A stretch of 64,000 nt of DNA from DASTHG01 sp035491895 (GTDB lineage Bacteria > Gemmatimonadota > Gemmatimonadetes > Gemmatimonadales > GWC2-71-9), in contig DATJJY010000124.1 in assembly GCA_035491895.1 (NCBI GenBank), positions 1 through 64,000 on the forward strand, in the 5' to 3' direction. The translations under genes and the position numbers were made by a program. Numbering within the stretch: the stretch's first letter is position 1; every line of letters starts with the position of its first letter. The notes below the pieces were generated by a model that was not told the DNA's origin, searched no databases, and was given only the letters and a program-made list of their open reading frames with translations. Below, in pieces: positions 34,350-42,135 of the stretch.

Positions 34350-35404
34350 TGCAGCAGCTCCTGCACGAGGCGGCTCGTATGCTCCACGAGCGCCACGACT
34401 TTCTCATACGGCATGCGTGTCGGCCCGAGCACGCCGATCACGCCGGAGAGCGGACCGGAGCGGTAGGGTGACGTCACGAGGGTAAAGGCGGCGAGCTTGG
34501 GATCCATGTGCTCGCTGCCGATGGTAATGGTGAGACCCGGCGCGGTGCGCTGCGCCAGCGCTTCCCGCAGCCGGTCGCGGCGCTCGGTGACCTCGAGCAG
34601 GCCCTGGAGCCGCTCGGCGGTCGCAAACTCCGGTTGCCCGGCGAGCAGCTGCGCCGAGGACAACACCACGCCGCCCGGGAACGGACCGGCATCGGCGGCC
34701 GGAACGTCGAACAGCTCATCCGCCTCCTGGATGAAGATGTTCAGCAGCTCGCTCGAATGGATGGTCGACCCCGCGTCCCGCAGCCGGTCGGAGAGCGAAG
34801 CGCGGATCTCCTTGAGTGTGAGACCGGCGAGCCGTTCGTTCAGGACGACGGCGACCTGAACGACGGCGTCCGCCGCCATGTGCGATGGGACTTCGACGAA
34901 GATGGAACGGACTGCCCCGGTCTTCAGCGTCAGGACGAGCAGCAACCGCTCGCTCGAGACCGTCACCAGCTCGAGCCGTTCCAGCAGCGCGTCGTCGAGC
35001 GACGGCCCGACGGCCATGCCGAGCTCTTGCGTCAACACGCCGAGCACCTGTGCCGCGCGGCCGAGGATCTGATCCACGGCGTTGCTGCGGGGTGCCGACA
35101 GCTCCTCTCGCAGCTGGTGCGCCTGGTCGAAGGTCAGCGACGACGGGCGCATCAACGCGTCGACATACAGCCGGTAGGCGCGATCGGTCGGAATGCGCCC
35201 GGCGGAGGTGTGCGGGTGGTAGAGAAACCCCTTCTCCTCCAGATCGCTCATCGTGTTGCGGATCGTGGCGGGAGAAAGTCCCAGGCCGAAACGCTTGGCG
35301 ATGGTGCGGCTGGCGGCCGGCTCGGCGGTCTGTACGTACGTCTCGATCACGGCGCCCAGGACGGCGCGCTCGCGCTCGGTCAACAATGTCGTCAAATGGT
35401 CCAA
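34346..35404 (-). CDS. hrcA: Heat-inducible transcription repressor HrcA
   Basis: 352 residues. N-terminal winged helix with SRTIAKRFGLGLSPATIRN and LEEKGFLYHPHTSAGRIPT, then the GAF-like dimerisation domain. HrcA represses chaperone genes at CIRCE sites. The start is uncertain: TTG codons at 35404, 35395, 35386 and 35383 are all in frame; AAAGGGG just upstream favours 35395 by spacing, and family alignment favours one of the later ones. No CIRCE palindrome is visible before this gene. Confidence 0.93.
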   Translation of the reverse strand: MDHLTTLLTERERAVLGAVIETYVQTAEPAASRTIAKRFGLGLSPATIRNTMSDLEEKGFLYHPHTSAGRIPTDRAYRLYVDALMRPSSLTFDQAHQLREELSAPRSNAVDQILGRAAQVLGVLTQELGMAVGPSLDDALLERLELVTVSSERLLLVLTLKTGAVRSIFVEVPSHMAADAVVQVAVVLNERLAGLTLKEIRASLSDRLRDAGSTIHSSELLNIFIQEADELFDVPAADAGPFPGGVVLSSAQLLAGQPEFATAERLQGLLEVTERRDRLREALAQRTAPGLTITIGSEHMDPKLAAFTLVTSPYRSGPLSGVIGVLGPTRMPYEKVVALVEHTSRLVQELLQ

Positions 35405-35423
35405 CCCCTTTCAGGGAAACAAA

Positions 35424-36533
35424 TTACGAAATTGCCGGGTTCCCGGTCAAGGCGCTCACGAGGCTGTCGAGGCGCAGCCAGCCGGAAGGTGTGCAGCGGA
35501 GACGAGTTCCGTCGCTGACGAGCCAGCCGCTTTCAATGAGGGCGGAAGCAGGCGGGAGAGGCCGGGAGAGAGCGGAGGAGGAGATCCCCTCGAGCGTACG
35601 CAGCCCGAGATAGATCCCCTCGAGCTCTCGTTGCTCGGCCGATAGTTCTTCGTGAGACTCGACCGGTGACTCGCCCGCGGCGATCGCGCGACGGTAGGCC
35701 TCCCAGGCGGAATGGTTCCAGTGCCGGGTGCGGCCATCGAACGAGTGGGCCGCGGGACCGAGGCCGAGATACGGGCGACCGGACCAATAGGCGCTGTTGT
35801 GACGCGACCGTCGCCCGCCCCGGGCGGCATTCGACACTTCGTAGAATTCGTAGGACGCGGCGGCGAGCCGCAGGTGGGCGCGGAGGTACTCGTCGGCATA
35901 GCGATCGTCGCTCGGGGCTTGAATGGCACCGCGGGAGATCCAGCGATCGAGCGGTGTGCGCGGCTCGACGGTGAGACCGTAGATCGACAGGTGGGACGGC
36001 TCGAGCGCGATCGCCCGATCCAAATCCTGGTCCCAGTCGCGGGCGAGCGATTCGGGCAGCGCGAAGATGAGATCGAGCGAGATGTTGTCGATTCCCGCAG
36101 CGCGCAGCAACGCCACGGCGCGCGCGATTTGGGCCGCGTCGTGAGTGCGGTGCATCCACTGGAGCACACGATCGTCGAACGACTGGGCGCCGAGGGAGAC
36201 GCGGTTGATGCCGGCTCTGCGCCATGCGGCGGCAGTATCCGCGGTCACGTTCTCGGGATTGGCTTCGAGAGTCACTTCGACGGCGTAGGGAGGAGGCGTA
36301 TGGTTGAAAACGTATGGAAGAAGCGCACCAATGGCTTCGGGCGGAATTAGCGACGGAGTGCCGCCGCCGAAATACACTGTCTCGAGTGACTCGAGCGGAC
36401 CAACCCGGTCGAGCTCCGTCTTGATGGCGGTGACGAACTCAGCGGCGGGGATCCGTTTGCGAACGGCGATGGAGAAGTCGCAATACGAGCAGCGGCGCGT
36501 GCAGAAGGGGACATGGATGTAAAGATGCTTCAC
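35424..36533 (-). CDS. hemW: Radical SAM heme chaperone HemW
   Basis: 369 residues. The [4Fe-4S] motif is C11-T-R-R-C15-S-Y-C18 in the HVPFCTRRCSYCDF opening, followed by YFGGGTPSL, LEANPENV, VSLGAQSFDD and YEVSNAA as in HemW (formerly HemN-like). It inserts heme into respiratory proteins rather than acting as coproporphyrinogen oxidase. It lies 19 bases upstream of hrcA. Confidence 0.92.
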   Translation of the reverse strand: MKHLYIHVPFCTRRCSYCDFSIAVRKRIPAAEFVTAIKTELDRVGPLESLETVYFGGGTPSLIPPEAIGALLPYVFNHTPPPYAVEVTLEANPENVTADTAAAWRRAGINRVSLGAQSFDDRVLQWMHRTHDAAQIARAVALLRAAGIDNISLDLIFALPESLARDWDQDLDRAIALEPSHLSIYGLTVEPRTPLDRWISRGAIQAPSDDRYADEYLRAHLRLAAASYEFYEVSNAARGGRRSRHNSAYWSGRPYLGLGPAAHSFDGRTRHWNHSAWEAYRRAIAAGESPVESHEELSAEQRELEGIYLGLRTLEGISSSALSRPLPPASALIESGWLVSDGTRLRCTPSGWLRLDSLVSALTGNPAIS

Positions 36534-36542
36534 GAGCGAAAT

Positions 36543-37691
36543 CTAGCTCAGCTCGAAGACCATCCCTGGTTTCTGCAACACCAATCCTCGCAACTCGAGC
36601 TCTGTTAACGCCGTGAGCACGTCTCCCGGCGTCTGCCCCGCGCCTTCTACGAGCGCGTCGACGTGGGCCGGTTGAGACGCCAAGGCGTTCCAAATAGTCC
36701 GTTGCAGCGGTGTGAGGTCGGTGGGCGGCGTTTGCGTCGGCACGGCCTCGGGGCGCCGACCCGGCGTTGACCCGCCCGGGTCAGGGTGGAGGTCAGCCGG
36801 CAGTGCCAGGTTCAATTCCTCCAGTACATCCGCCGCACAGAGCGCCGGCTTGGCACCCTGTTGAATGAGTTTGTTGCAGCCTTCCGAAGTGGGGCTGGTA
36901 ATCGGTCCGGGCACGGCGAGGACGCTCCGGCCCTGCTCGAGCGCGCAATCGGCGGTGATCAGCGCCCCCGAATCGACGGCCGCCTCGACGACGACCGTCA
37001 CACCCGCGAGACCCGCGATGATGCGGTTGCGGCGTGGGAACGTGCTGACGCGCGGCCGCTCGCCCGGCGGCAGCTCGGTGACAAGACATCCTTCGCGTGT
37101 GACGCGCTCGTAGAGTGCGCGGTTGGCGGCCGGATAGATCACCCCAAAGCCATTACCGAGCACACCCACGGTCCCTCCGTGGACATCGAGCGCCGCTTCG
37201 TGTGCGATGGCGTCGAGGCCCCGCGCCATTCCGCTGACTACCACCGCCACCCGGGCGACGCCGGTGGCGAGCAGGCGGGCTGCGGCCGCGCCGTACGGGC
37301 TGTGTGCGCGACTGCCGACGATCGCCGCAGCGGGTCGCGCCAACAGCGTCGCGTCGCCCCAGACGAACAGCGCCGCTGGCGGCTCGGCGATCTCGGCCAG
37401 GAGCGGCGGAAATGCGGTGCTCCCAGGAAGGAGGACCTGTGCGCCAATGCGGTCGAGCGCCCGGAGGATTTCCTCGCCGCCGCGGCGTCCCGCGGCGCGC
37501 ACCGCTGTGGCAGCCGCGGGCCCGAAACCCGGCAGCGCCGCGATCGCGCCCGCCGGCGCAATCTGCGCGCTGCCGGCGCTCCCGAACGCGTCGATCAATG
37601 TGCGCAGCCGCGCCGGCCCGATCCCGGGGATCTGGGCGAGCGCCAGGTAGGCCGCTAGCTCGCCGCTACCGGAGTCTTGAGCTTCTGCCAC
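36543..37691 (-). CDS. dprA: DNA processing protein DprA
   Basis: 382 residues. An N-terminal helix-hairpin-helix region (IPGIGPARLRTLI) is followed by the Rossmann domain with IVGSRAHSPYG, VSGMARGLDAIAHEAAL, FPRRNRIIAGLA and EGCNKLIQQGAKP, and a C-terminal winged helix (LTPLQRTIWNALAS). DprA loads RecA on incoming single strands in transformation. The GTG start at 37691 overlaps obg by 37 bases. Confidence 0.94.
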   Translation of the reverse strand: MAEAQDSGSGELAAYLALAQIPGIGPARLRTLIDAFGSAGSAQIAPAGAIAALPGFGPAAATAVRAAGRRGGEEILRALDRIGAQVLLPGSTAFPPLLAEIAEPPAALFVWGDATLLARPAAAIVGSRAHSPYGAAAARLLATGVARVAVVVSGMARGLDAIAHEAALDVHGGTVGVLGNGFGVIYPAANRALYERVTREGCLVTELPPGERPRVSTFPRRNRIIAGLAGVTVVVEAAVDSGALITADCALEQGRSVLAVPGPITSPTSEGCNKLIQQGAKPALCAADVLEELNLALPADLHPDPGGSTPGRRPEAVPTQTPPTDLTPLQRTIWNALASQPAHVDALVEGAGQTPGDVLTALTELELRGLVLQKPGMVFELS

Positions 37692-38647
37692 AGTGTTTCG
37701 AGGAGTGCGGCGACACCGGCGCCCGTTACGGCGGAGATGGGAATGACCGGCGCGCCGTCCACCGTGCGAAGCGACGGCGGCGACGCGCCCGGCCCCAGCA
37801 GGTCCATCTTCGTCACCACGACGACGTGGGGCTTCGCCGCCAGCTCGGCGTCGTACAGCGCCGCTTCGCGGCGCAGCAGGTCGTATGTCAGTTGTGGCTC
37901 GGCCGTGTCGGCGGGGATGAGCACGGCGACGAGACGCGTGCGCTCGACGTGCTGCAGGAACTTCAACCCCAGCCCCTTTCCGATGTGCGCCCCTTCAATG
38001 ATTCCCGGAATATCCGCGATGACGAGGGTACGGTGATCCGACAACGCGACGACGCCGAGATGCGGCTCGAGCGTGGTGAAGGGGTAGTCCGCGATCTTGG
38101 GCCGCGCCGCGGAGACGACCGACAGCAAAGTACTCTTGCCCGCGTTGGGCTCGCCCAGAAGTCCCACGTCGGCGATGAGCTTCAACACGAGCTCGAGGGT
38201 CCGCTCCTCACCGGGTTCCCCAGGCTCCCATTCGCGTGGGCTCTGGTGCGTCGGCGTCGCGAAGCGCGCGTTGCCCCGCCCGCCGCGTCCGCCCTTGGCC
38301 ACGAGCAACGATTCTCCCGCGGCGACGAGCTCGCCCACCAGCTCGCCCGAGCCCGCATCCCGGATTTCGGTCCCGGGCGGCACGGGGAGCGTGACATCCG
38401 CCCCCGTGCGGCCGGTCATGTTCTTTCCTTTACCATGCTGGCCGCGCTCGGCTTTCCAGTCGGTGTGATAGCGGTAGTCGAGGAGCGTGGTGAGGTTCGG
38501 ATCGGCCCGCACGAAGACACTTCCGCCGGGGCCGCCGTCCCCACCGTCCGGGCCACCTTTGGGGACAAACTTTTCCCGACGGAAAGACGAGGCACCTGAA
38601 CCGCCTGTTCCCGCATGAACCCGAACCAAGGCTCGATCAATAAACAT
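37655..38647 (-). CDS. obg: GTPase Obg/CgtA
   Basis: 330 residues. The Gly-rich Obg fold (about 1-158) has GGDGGPGG and GGRGGRGN; the GTPase domain has G1 GEPNAGKS (165-172), DIPGIIEGA and VTKMD. There is no extra C-terminal OCT domain. It supports late 50S assembly. It is preceded by the CMD-family gene on the same strand with an eight-base gap. Confidence 0.95.
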   Translation of the reverse strand: MFIDRALVRVHAGTGGSGASSFRREKFVPKGGPDGGDGGPGGSVFVRADPNLTTLLDYRYHTDWKAERGQHGKGKNMTGRTGADVTLPVPPGTEIRDAGSGELVGELVAAGESLLVAKGGRGGRGNARFATPTHQSPREWEPGEPGEERTLELVLKLIADVGLLGEPNAGKSTLLSVVSAARPKIADYPFTTLEPHLGVVALSDHRTLVIADIPGIIEGAHIGKGLGLKFLQHVERTRLVAVLIPADTAEPQLTYDLLRREAALYDAELAAKPHVVVVTKMDLLGPGASPPSLRTVDGAPVIPISAVTGAGVAALLETLWQKLKTPVAAS

Positions 38648-38655
38648 CCGTCAGT

Positions 38656-39312
38656 TCACAGCTTTCTTTCTCTCACGTCCGCCCACAACTCCCAGAGTTT
38701 CAGCGCGCGCTCTGCTCCGACGTCTTGTTCCGCAAGCACGAGGATCGCGTCCACGTCTTCCTTCTTCCACCCGAGATTCAGGGCGCCCCTCAGGTGGGCG
38801 TGCAGCTGCCGCGGCGCGTGCAGCATCGTGATCGCCGCCAGCGTGCAGATCTCCCGGCGCGCCGAGTCCAGCCCGGGTCGGCCGAGAATCTTGCCGTAGG
38901 CGTCGACCACGACGAGTGCCTCGAGCGCCGGGTGCAGCGTCCGCAGGCTCATCAGCAGCTTGTGATAGGTACGCCCGTAGACCTCGGCGCATTTCTCCTC
39001 TCCCCGTTTCGCCCAGCGGCCGTGCTCGCCGTGGAGCAGCGATTCCCCGCCGTCCGAACGATCGTCGCCGGCCACGTCGCGCCACATGCCGAACGCCGCG
39101 AGGGCGAGCGGGTACCCGACGTTGAGCAGGCTCTGCAGCAGCAGCTCCTCCATCCACAGCGTCTGTACGCCTGCCCCGCGCGCCGCCTGCATGCGATCGC
39201 GGATCGCTCGCTCGTCGCCGCGAGCCACCGCCATGGCGACCCGGACGAGGGCGAGGGTGGGTGGATCGAGTGTGGGCGAAAAGGTAGGTGAAGTGGGACT
39301 TCCGGCCGTCAT
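38656..39312 (-). CDS. Carboxymuconolactone decarboxylase (AhpD-like) family protein
   Basis: 218 residues, mostly helical. The segment REICTLAAITMLHAPRQLH followed by HLRGALNLGWKKEDV has the CMD/AhpD signature seen in this family. There is no CxxC pair, so peroxide-reductase activity of the AhpD kind is unlikely. Its function is unknown. It is four bases downstream of the asparaginase gene. Confidence 0.65.
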   Translation of the reverse strand: MTAGSPTSPTFSPTLDPPTLALVRVAMAVARGDERAIRDRMQAARGAGVQTLWMEELLLQSLLNVGYPLALAAFGMWRDVAGDDRSDGGESLLHGEHGRWAKRGEEKCAEVYGRTYHKLLMSLRTLHPALEALVVVDAYGKILGRPGLDSARREICTLAAITMLHAPRQLHAHLRGALNLGWKKEDVDAILVLAEQDVGAERALKLWELWADVRERKL

Positions 39313-39316
39313 CGTT

Positions 39317-40285
39317 CTATCGCTCCAGGGCGCCGAAAACGCGCAGATCGCCGACCGGCTCGCCCCGGGTGTTGTAGTTGATCCGGGACACGAGCGATTC
39401 GGGTTGCGGGGTGAGACCGAATTGGGCGAGGATACTCGCCATGGCGAGGGCGGCGGCGAACCCGTGGCCGTCCTCGACTTTGAGGGCTACGCCGAGGCCT
39501 TCGTGCAGCAGCAGGGCGCTGTACACTCCCTCGGCGCCGACTTTGGTGATCACGCGATCGGGGAATGCGCGCATCATCTCCGTACACGGTCGTCCTTTGC
39601 CGGCGATCAATTCGGGATGATGCAGCATCGCCCCGACGACACGCGTCGTCGATTGCGGACTGTGGTCCGGTCTGGCCAGCCTCGCGTACGCCAACGCCAT
39701 GGCACGCAGCGGCAGCGCGAAGCACACCACCCCGCACCCATCTACCGCCGTCGCGATCGAGGCGGGAGGCAGGTCGGTCCAGGCGGCGACCTCCTGGAGG
39801 CAGCGCTGCTGCACCGGATGGGCCAGGCGGTGATACTCGAGGGTCGGCCAGCCATGATGGCGCGCCAGCGCCAGCATGCCGGTGTGCTTCCCGGAGCAGT
39901 TCGAGTAGACCGCCGTGAGCCGCACGCCCCGGGCGCGGTAGTCCTGCGCGACGGCCTCCGAGAGCGGCGTGTGGGGACCACACTGCAGATCCGATTCTTG
40001 CGCCCCGATCCGCAGGAGAAACTCCCGTACGCGCTCGACCTGTTCCGGCTCGCTCGAATGGGAGGCGCAGGCGAGTGCGAGATGGTGCTCCTCGAGCTTG
40101 AAGCGGTCGGCCGCACCATCGGCGACGAGCGGCAACGCCTGAAACGGCTTCGCCGCCGAGCGCCAGAAGGTGACGAGGTCGGGATCGCCCGCGTGCGCGA
40201 CCAGTGCGCCGGCGGCGTCGACCACAGCGACATGGACGCGGTGCACCGTCTCGGTGCGATTGCCGCGGCGCTGTTCTATTCGCAT
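39317..40285 (-). CDS. Asparaginase (PF06089-type L-asparaginase II)
   Basis: 322 residues. Starts with VHVAVVDAAGALVAHAGDP and has WRSAAKPFQALPLV, LACASHSSEPEQVE, YSNCSGKHTGMLALA and DGCGVVCFALPL, the pattern of the thermolabile asparaginase II family related to the Rhizobium enzyme rather than to the E. coli AnsA/B type. Cytoplasmic; no signal peptide is seen. Confidence 0.85.
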   Translation of the reverse strand: MRIEQRRGNRTETVHRVHVAVVDAAGALVAHAGDPDLVTFWRSAAKPFQALPLVADGAADRFKLEEHHLALACASHSSEPEQVERVREFLLRIGAQESDLQCGPHTPLSEAVAQDYRARGVRLTAVYSNCSGKHTGMLALARHHGWPTLEYHRLAHPVQQRCLQEVAAWTDLPPASIATAVDGCGVVCFALPLRAMALAYARLARPDHSPQSTTRVVGAMLHHPELIAGKGRPCTEMMRAFPDRVITKVGAEGVYSALLLHEGLGVALKVEDGHGFAAALAMASILAQFGLTPQPESLVSRINYNTRGEPVGDLRVFGALER

Positions 40286-40308
40286 GGAGGGGGATCCCGG
40301 GGAAGTGA

Positions 40309-40330
40309 CGGATACGATAATAGCTTAAGT
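40309..40330. promoter_or_regulatory. AT-rich divergent promoter region
   Basis: The 55 bases between the divergent asparaginase and heptose kinase genes contain the only AT-rich patch here. GATAAT (40316-40321) on the + strand and TATTAT (40322-40317) on the - strand could be back-to-back -10 elements. No good -35 is visible on either side. Confidence 0.35.
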
Positions 40331-40340
40331 TCCCTACCCC

Positions 40341-41360
40341 ATGGATCTCAGCCGCGACCGCATCCAGGCGCTGGTCCGCAAGATGGCCACCCAACGCGTC
40401 GTCGTGCTGGGCGACGCCATGCTCGACATCTATCTGGCGGGCGAGGCCGACCGGATCTCTCCCGAGGCGCCGGTCCCGGTGGTGGCGGTGCAGCAGCGCC
40501 GCATTGCGCTGGGCGGGGCGGCGAACGTCGCCGCCAACGTTGCGACGATCGGCGCCGAGGGGCGGCTCGTGACGGTGATCGGAGACGATCCGCGCGGTGA
40601 CTCGGTGCGCGGCGAGCTGGCGCAGCACCGGCTGCGCGACGATTGGCTCGTCGTCGTCCCTGAACGACCCACGACGTCCAAGACACGGGTCGTCGCGCGC
40701 GGGCAGCAGATCGTCCGCATCGACGAAGAAGTGGACGACCCGGTGCCCGAGCGCGCCGCGGAGCAGCTCGGGGCGGCCGTGGAGCGCGCGCTCGCCGATG
40801 CCGACGCGCTGCTCGTCGAGGACTACAACAAGGGAACGCTCACGGAGGCGGTGATCGCCCGCAGCATGACGGCGGCGCGGCGGCGCGGTGTGCCGGTGGT
40901 CGTCGATCCGAAATTCCGGCATTTCTTCGCTTACAAGGGTGCCACGGTGTTCAAGCCGAACCGACGCGAGCTGGAGCAGGCGATGGGGGCGACGCTCGAC
41001 CTCGCTCACCCCGACGCGCTCCCCGCCGTGCTCGACCGGCTCGGCGTCGACAACCTCCTGCTGACACTCGGCGCGGAAGGCATGGTGCTGGTCACGAAGG
41101 ATCAGGCGCTGACTCGGATCCCGACGCTGGCGCGCGAGGTCTATGACGTCTCGGGCGCGGGCGACACCGTCACCGCGTGGGTGGGCACGGCGCTCGCGGC
41201 CGGGGCCAATGTCCGGGAGGCGGCTCAGGTCGCGGCGTACGCCGCCGGGGTCGAAGTCGGCAAAGCGGGCGTCGCCACGGTCGCTCCCGACGAGCTGTTG
41301 GCCGCGTTCGACGCGGCCCAGGATCAGCTGGGGCGGCTGCGCCGCGGTGGCCTGCTCTAA
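40341..41360 (+). CDS. D-glycero-beta-D-manno-heptose-7-phosphate kinase (HldE kinase domain alone)
   Basis: 339 residues of the PfkB/ribokinase fold. LGDAMLDIYLAGEADRISPE, LGGAANVAANVA, FKPNRRELEQA and the catalytic DVSGAGDT (269-276) match the RfaE/HldE N-terminal kinase that makes heptose 1,7-bisphosphate for the LPS core. The cytidylyl/adenylyltransferase half of the bifunctional enzyme is missing here and must be encoded elsewhere if the pathway is complete. No ribosome site is visible before the ATG. Confidence 0.88.
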   Translation: MDLSRDRIQALVRKMATQRVVVLGDAMLDIYLAGEADRISPEAPVPVVAVQQRRIALGGAANVAANVATIGAEGRLVTVIGDDPRGDSVRGELAQHRLRDDWLVVVPERPTTSKTRVVARGQQIVRIDEEVDDPVPERAAEQLGAAVERALADADALLVEDYNKGTLTEAVIARSMTAARRRGVPVVVDPKFRHFFAYKGATVFKPNRRELEQAMGATLDLAHPDALPAVLDRLGVDNLLLTLGAEGMVLVTKDQALTRIPTLAREVYDVSGAGDTVTAWVGTALAAGANVREAAQVAAYAAGVEVGKAGVATVAPDELLAAFDAAQDQLGRLRRGGLL

Positions 41361-41365
41361 GTCCT

Positions 41366-41371
41366 TATATT
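41366..41371 (+). promoter_or_regulatory. Probable -10 element for tRNA-Ile2
   Basis: TATATT ends ten bases before the tRNA, a position expected to start transcription just upstream of the mature 5' end. No convincing -35 is seen 17 bases further upstream, so this rests on one element. Confidence 0.35.
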
Positions 41372-41381
41372 TCGTCCGTCC

Positions 41382-41454
41382 GGGCCCTTAGCTCAGAGGT
41401 TAGAGCAGCGGACTCATAATCCGTCGGTCCCAGGTTCAAATCCTGGAGGGCCCA
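41382..41454 (+). tRNA. tRNA-Ile2 (CAU, lysidine type)
   Basis: A complete cloverleaf: acceptor GGGCCCT pairs with AGGGCCC, D-arm GCTCAGAGGTTAGAGC, anticodon loop CTCATAA, T-arm CCAGG-TTCAAAT-CCTGG, discriminator A. The CAU anticodon with the ACTCATAATCCG context and the whole layout resemble E. coli ileX rather than elongator or initiator tRNA-Met, so C34 is expected to become lysidine by TilS and read AUA. CCA is not encoded. Confidence 0.9.
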
Positions 41455-41490
41455 CTCGCAGTCGGTACCAAGGGGGACTGGAGACGTCGT

Positions 41491-41985
41491 ATGGCGATGC
41501 GGCAATGGCGGCTGATGGTAGCAATCGTGACCGGGTTGATCGCGTTGGGTGGCTCGACCGCTCGTGCGCAGGGACTCGGGCCCAACGGCGCGACCGCGAA
41601 GTGTCAGGATGGCGAATACAGCCACAACAAGATTCAGGGTATGGCGTGTCGAGACCATAACGGTCTCGAAGTCTGGTACGGCTTGGCGCAGAACGAGGCG
41701 GTGGCTGCCCAGAAACGCGCGGACGTGTACGCCGTTCTCGAGGCGGCGCTGGGGAAGGAGCAGCCGAACATCATCGCCCGGGCCGATCTCGCCGGTACGA
41801 TCCAGGATCGCTTCACCGCCGACAGCGCGGACGTCGCCCAGAACCCGTCGTTCATGGTGTACCTCGACCGCGTCCGCCAGCTGAGCGGCTGCCGCAAAAT
41901 GTCGAACCATTGCGCCCTGTGCCCGGGTGCGCACCAGATCTACTGCACCAACATCGCGGCGTTCCTGCCGTTGATGGCGTTTTAG
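41491..41985 (+). CDS. Small secreted protein with DUF3761-like domain
   Basis: 164 residues. A signal peptide ends near ARAQG (about residue 27). The mature N-terminus (GATAKCQDGEYSHNKI, then GMACRDHNGLEVWYG) has the two-Cys pattern of DUF3761, in which a CxDGTYS-type strand is followed by a CSxHGGV-type turn. The rest is helical with four more Cys near the C-terminus. The function is unknown. It lies between two tRNA genes and is the only protein gene there. Confidence 0.6.
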   Translation: MAMRQWRLMVAIVTGLIALGGSTARAQGLGPNGATAKCQDGEYSHNKIQGMACRDHNGLEVWYGLAQNEAVAAQKRADVYAVLEAALGKEQPNIIARADLAGTIQDRFTADSADVAQNPSFMVYLDRVRQLSGCRKMSNHCALCPGAHQIYCTNIAAFLPLMAF

Positions 41986-42019
41986 CGCCAAACTATCTTG
42001 GTGAACGGTTTTGCCTGAC

Positions 42020-42052
42020 TACGCGTCTGTGCGTCTACGCGTCTCTCGCGTC
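42020..42052. repeat. Octamer array upstream of tRNA-Val
   Basis: TACGCGTC, TGTGCGTC, TACGCGTC and a nine-base variant TCTCGCGTC follow one another, nine bases before the tRNA. Unlike the other arrays this one has no inverted half, although the unit itself contains the palindrome ACGCGT. Confidence 0.65.
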
Positions 42053-42061
42053 TAGCAGTTC

Positions 42062-42135
42062 GGGTGGTTAGCTCAGCTGGTTAGAGCGCCGGTCTCACAT
42101 ACCGGAGGTCACAGGTTCGAGTCCTGTACCGCCCA
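42062..42135 (+). tRNA. tRNA-Val (CAC)
   Basis: A complete cloverleaf: acceptor GGGTGGT with ACCGCCC (one G-U pair), D-arm GCTCAGCTGGTTAGAGC, anticodon stem CCGGT/ACCGG with loop CTCACAT (anticodon CAC, reading GUG), T-arm ACAGG-TTCGAGT-CCTGT, discriminator A at 42135. CCA is not encoded. The discriminator is also the first base of the ATG of the next gene. Confidence 0.92.

Noticed and set aside
41382..41454. tRNA-Met for the CAU tRNA
   Set aside because: The acceptor, D-arm and anticodon context resemble tRNA-Ile2 (ileX type), and the GGG/CCC anticodon-stem pairs of initiator tRNA are absent.
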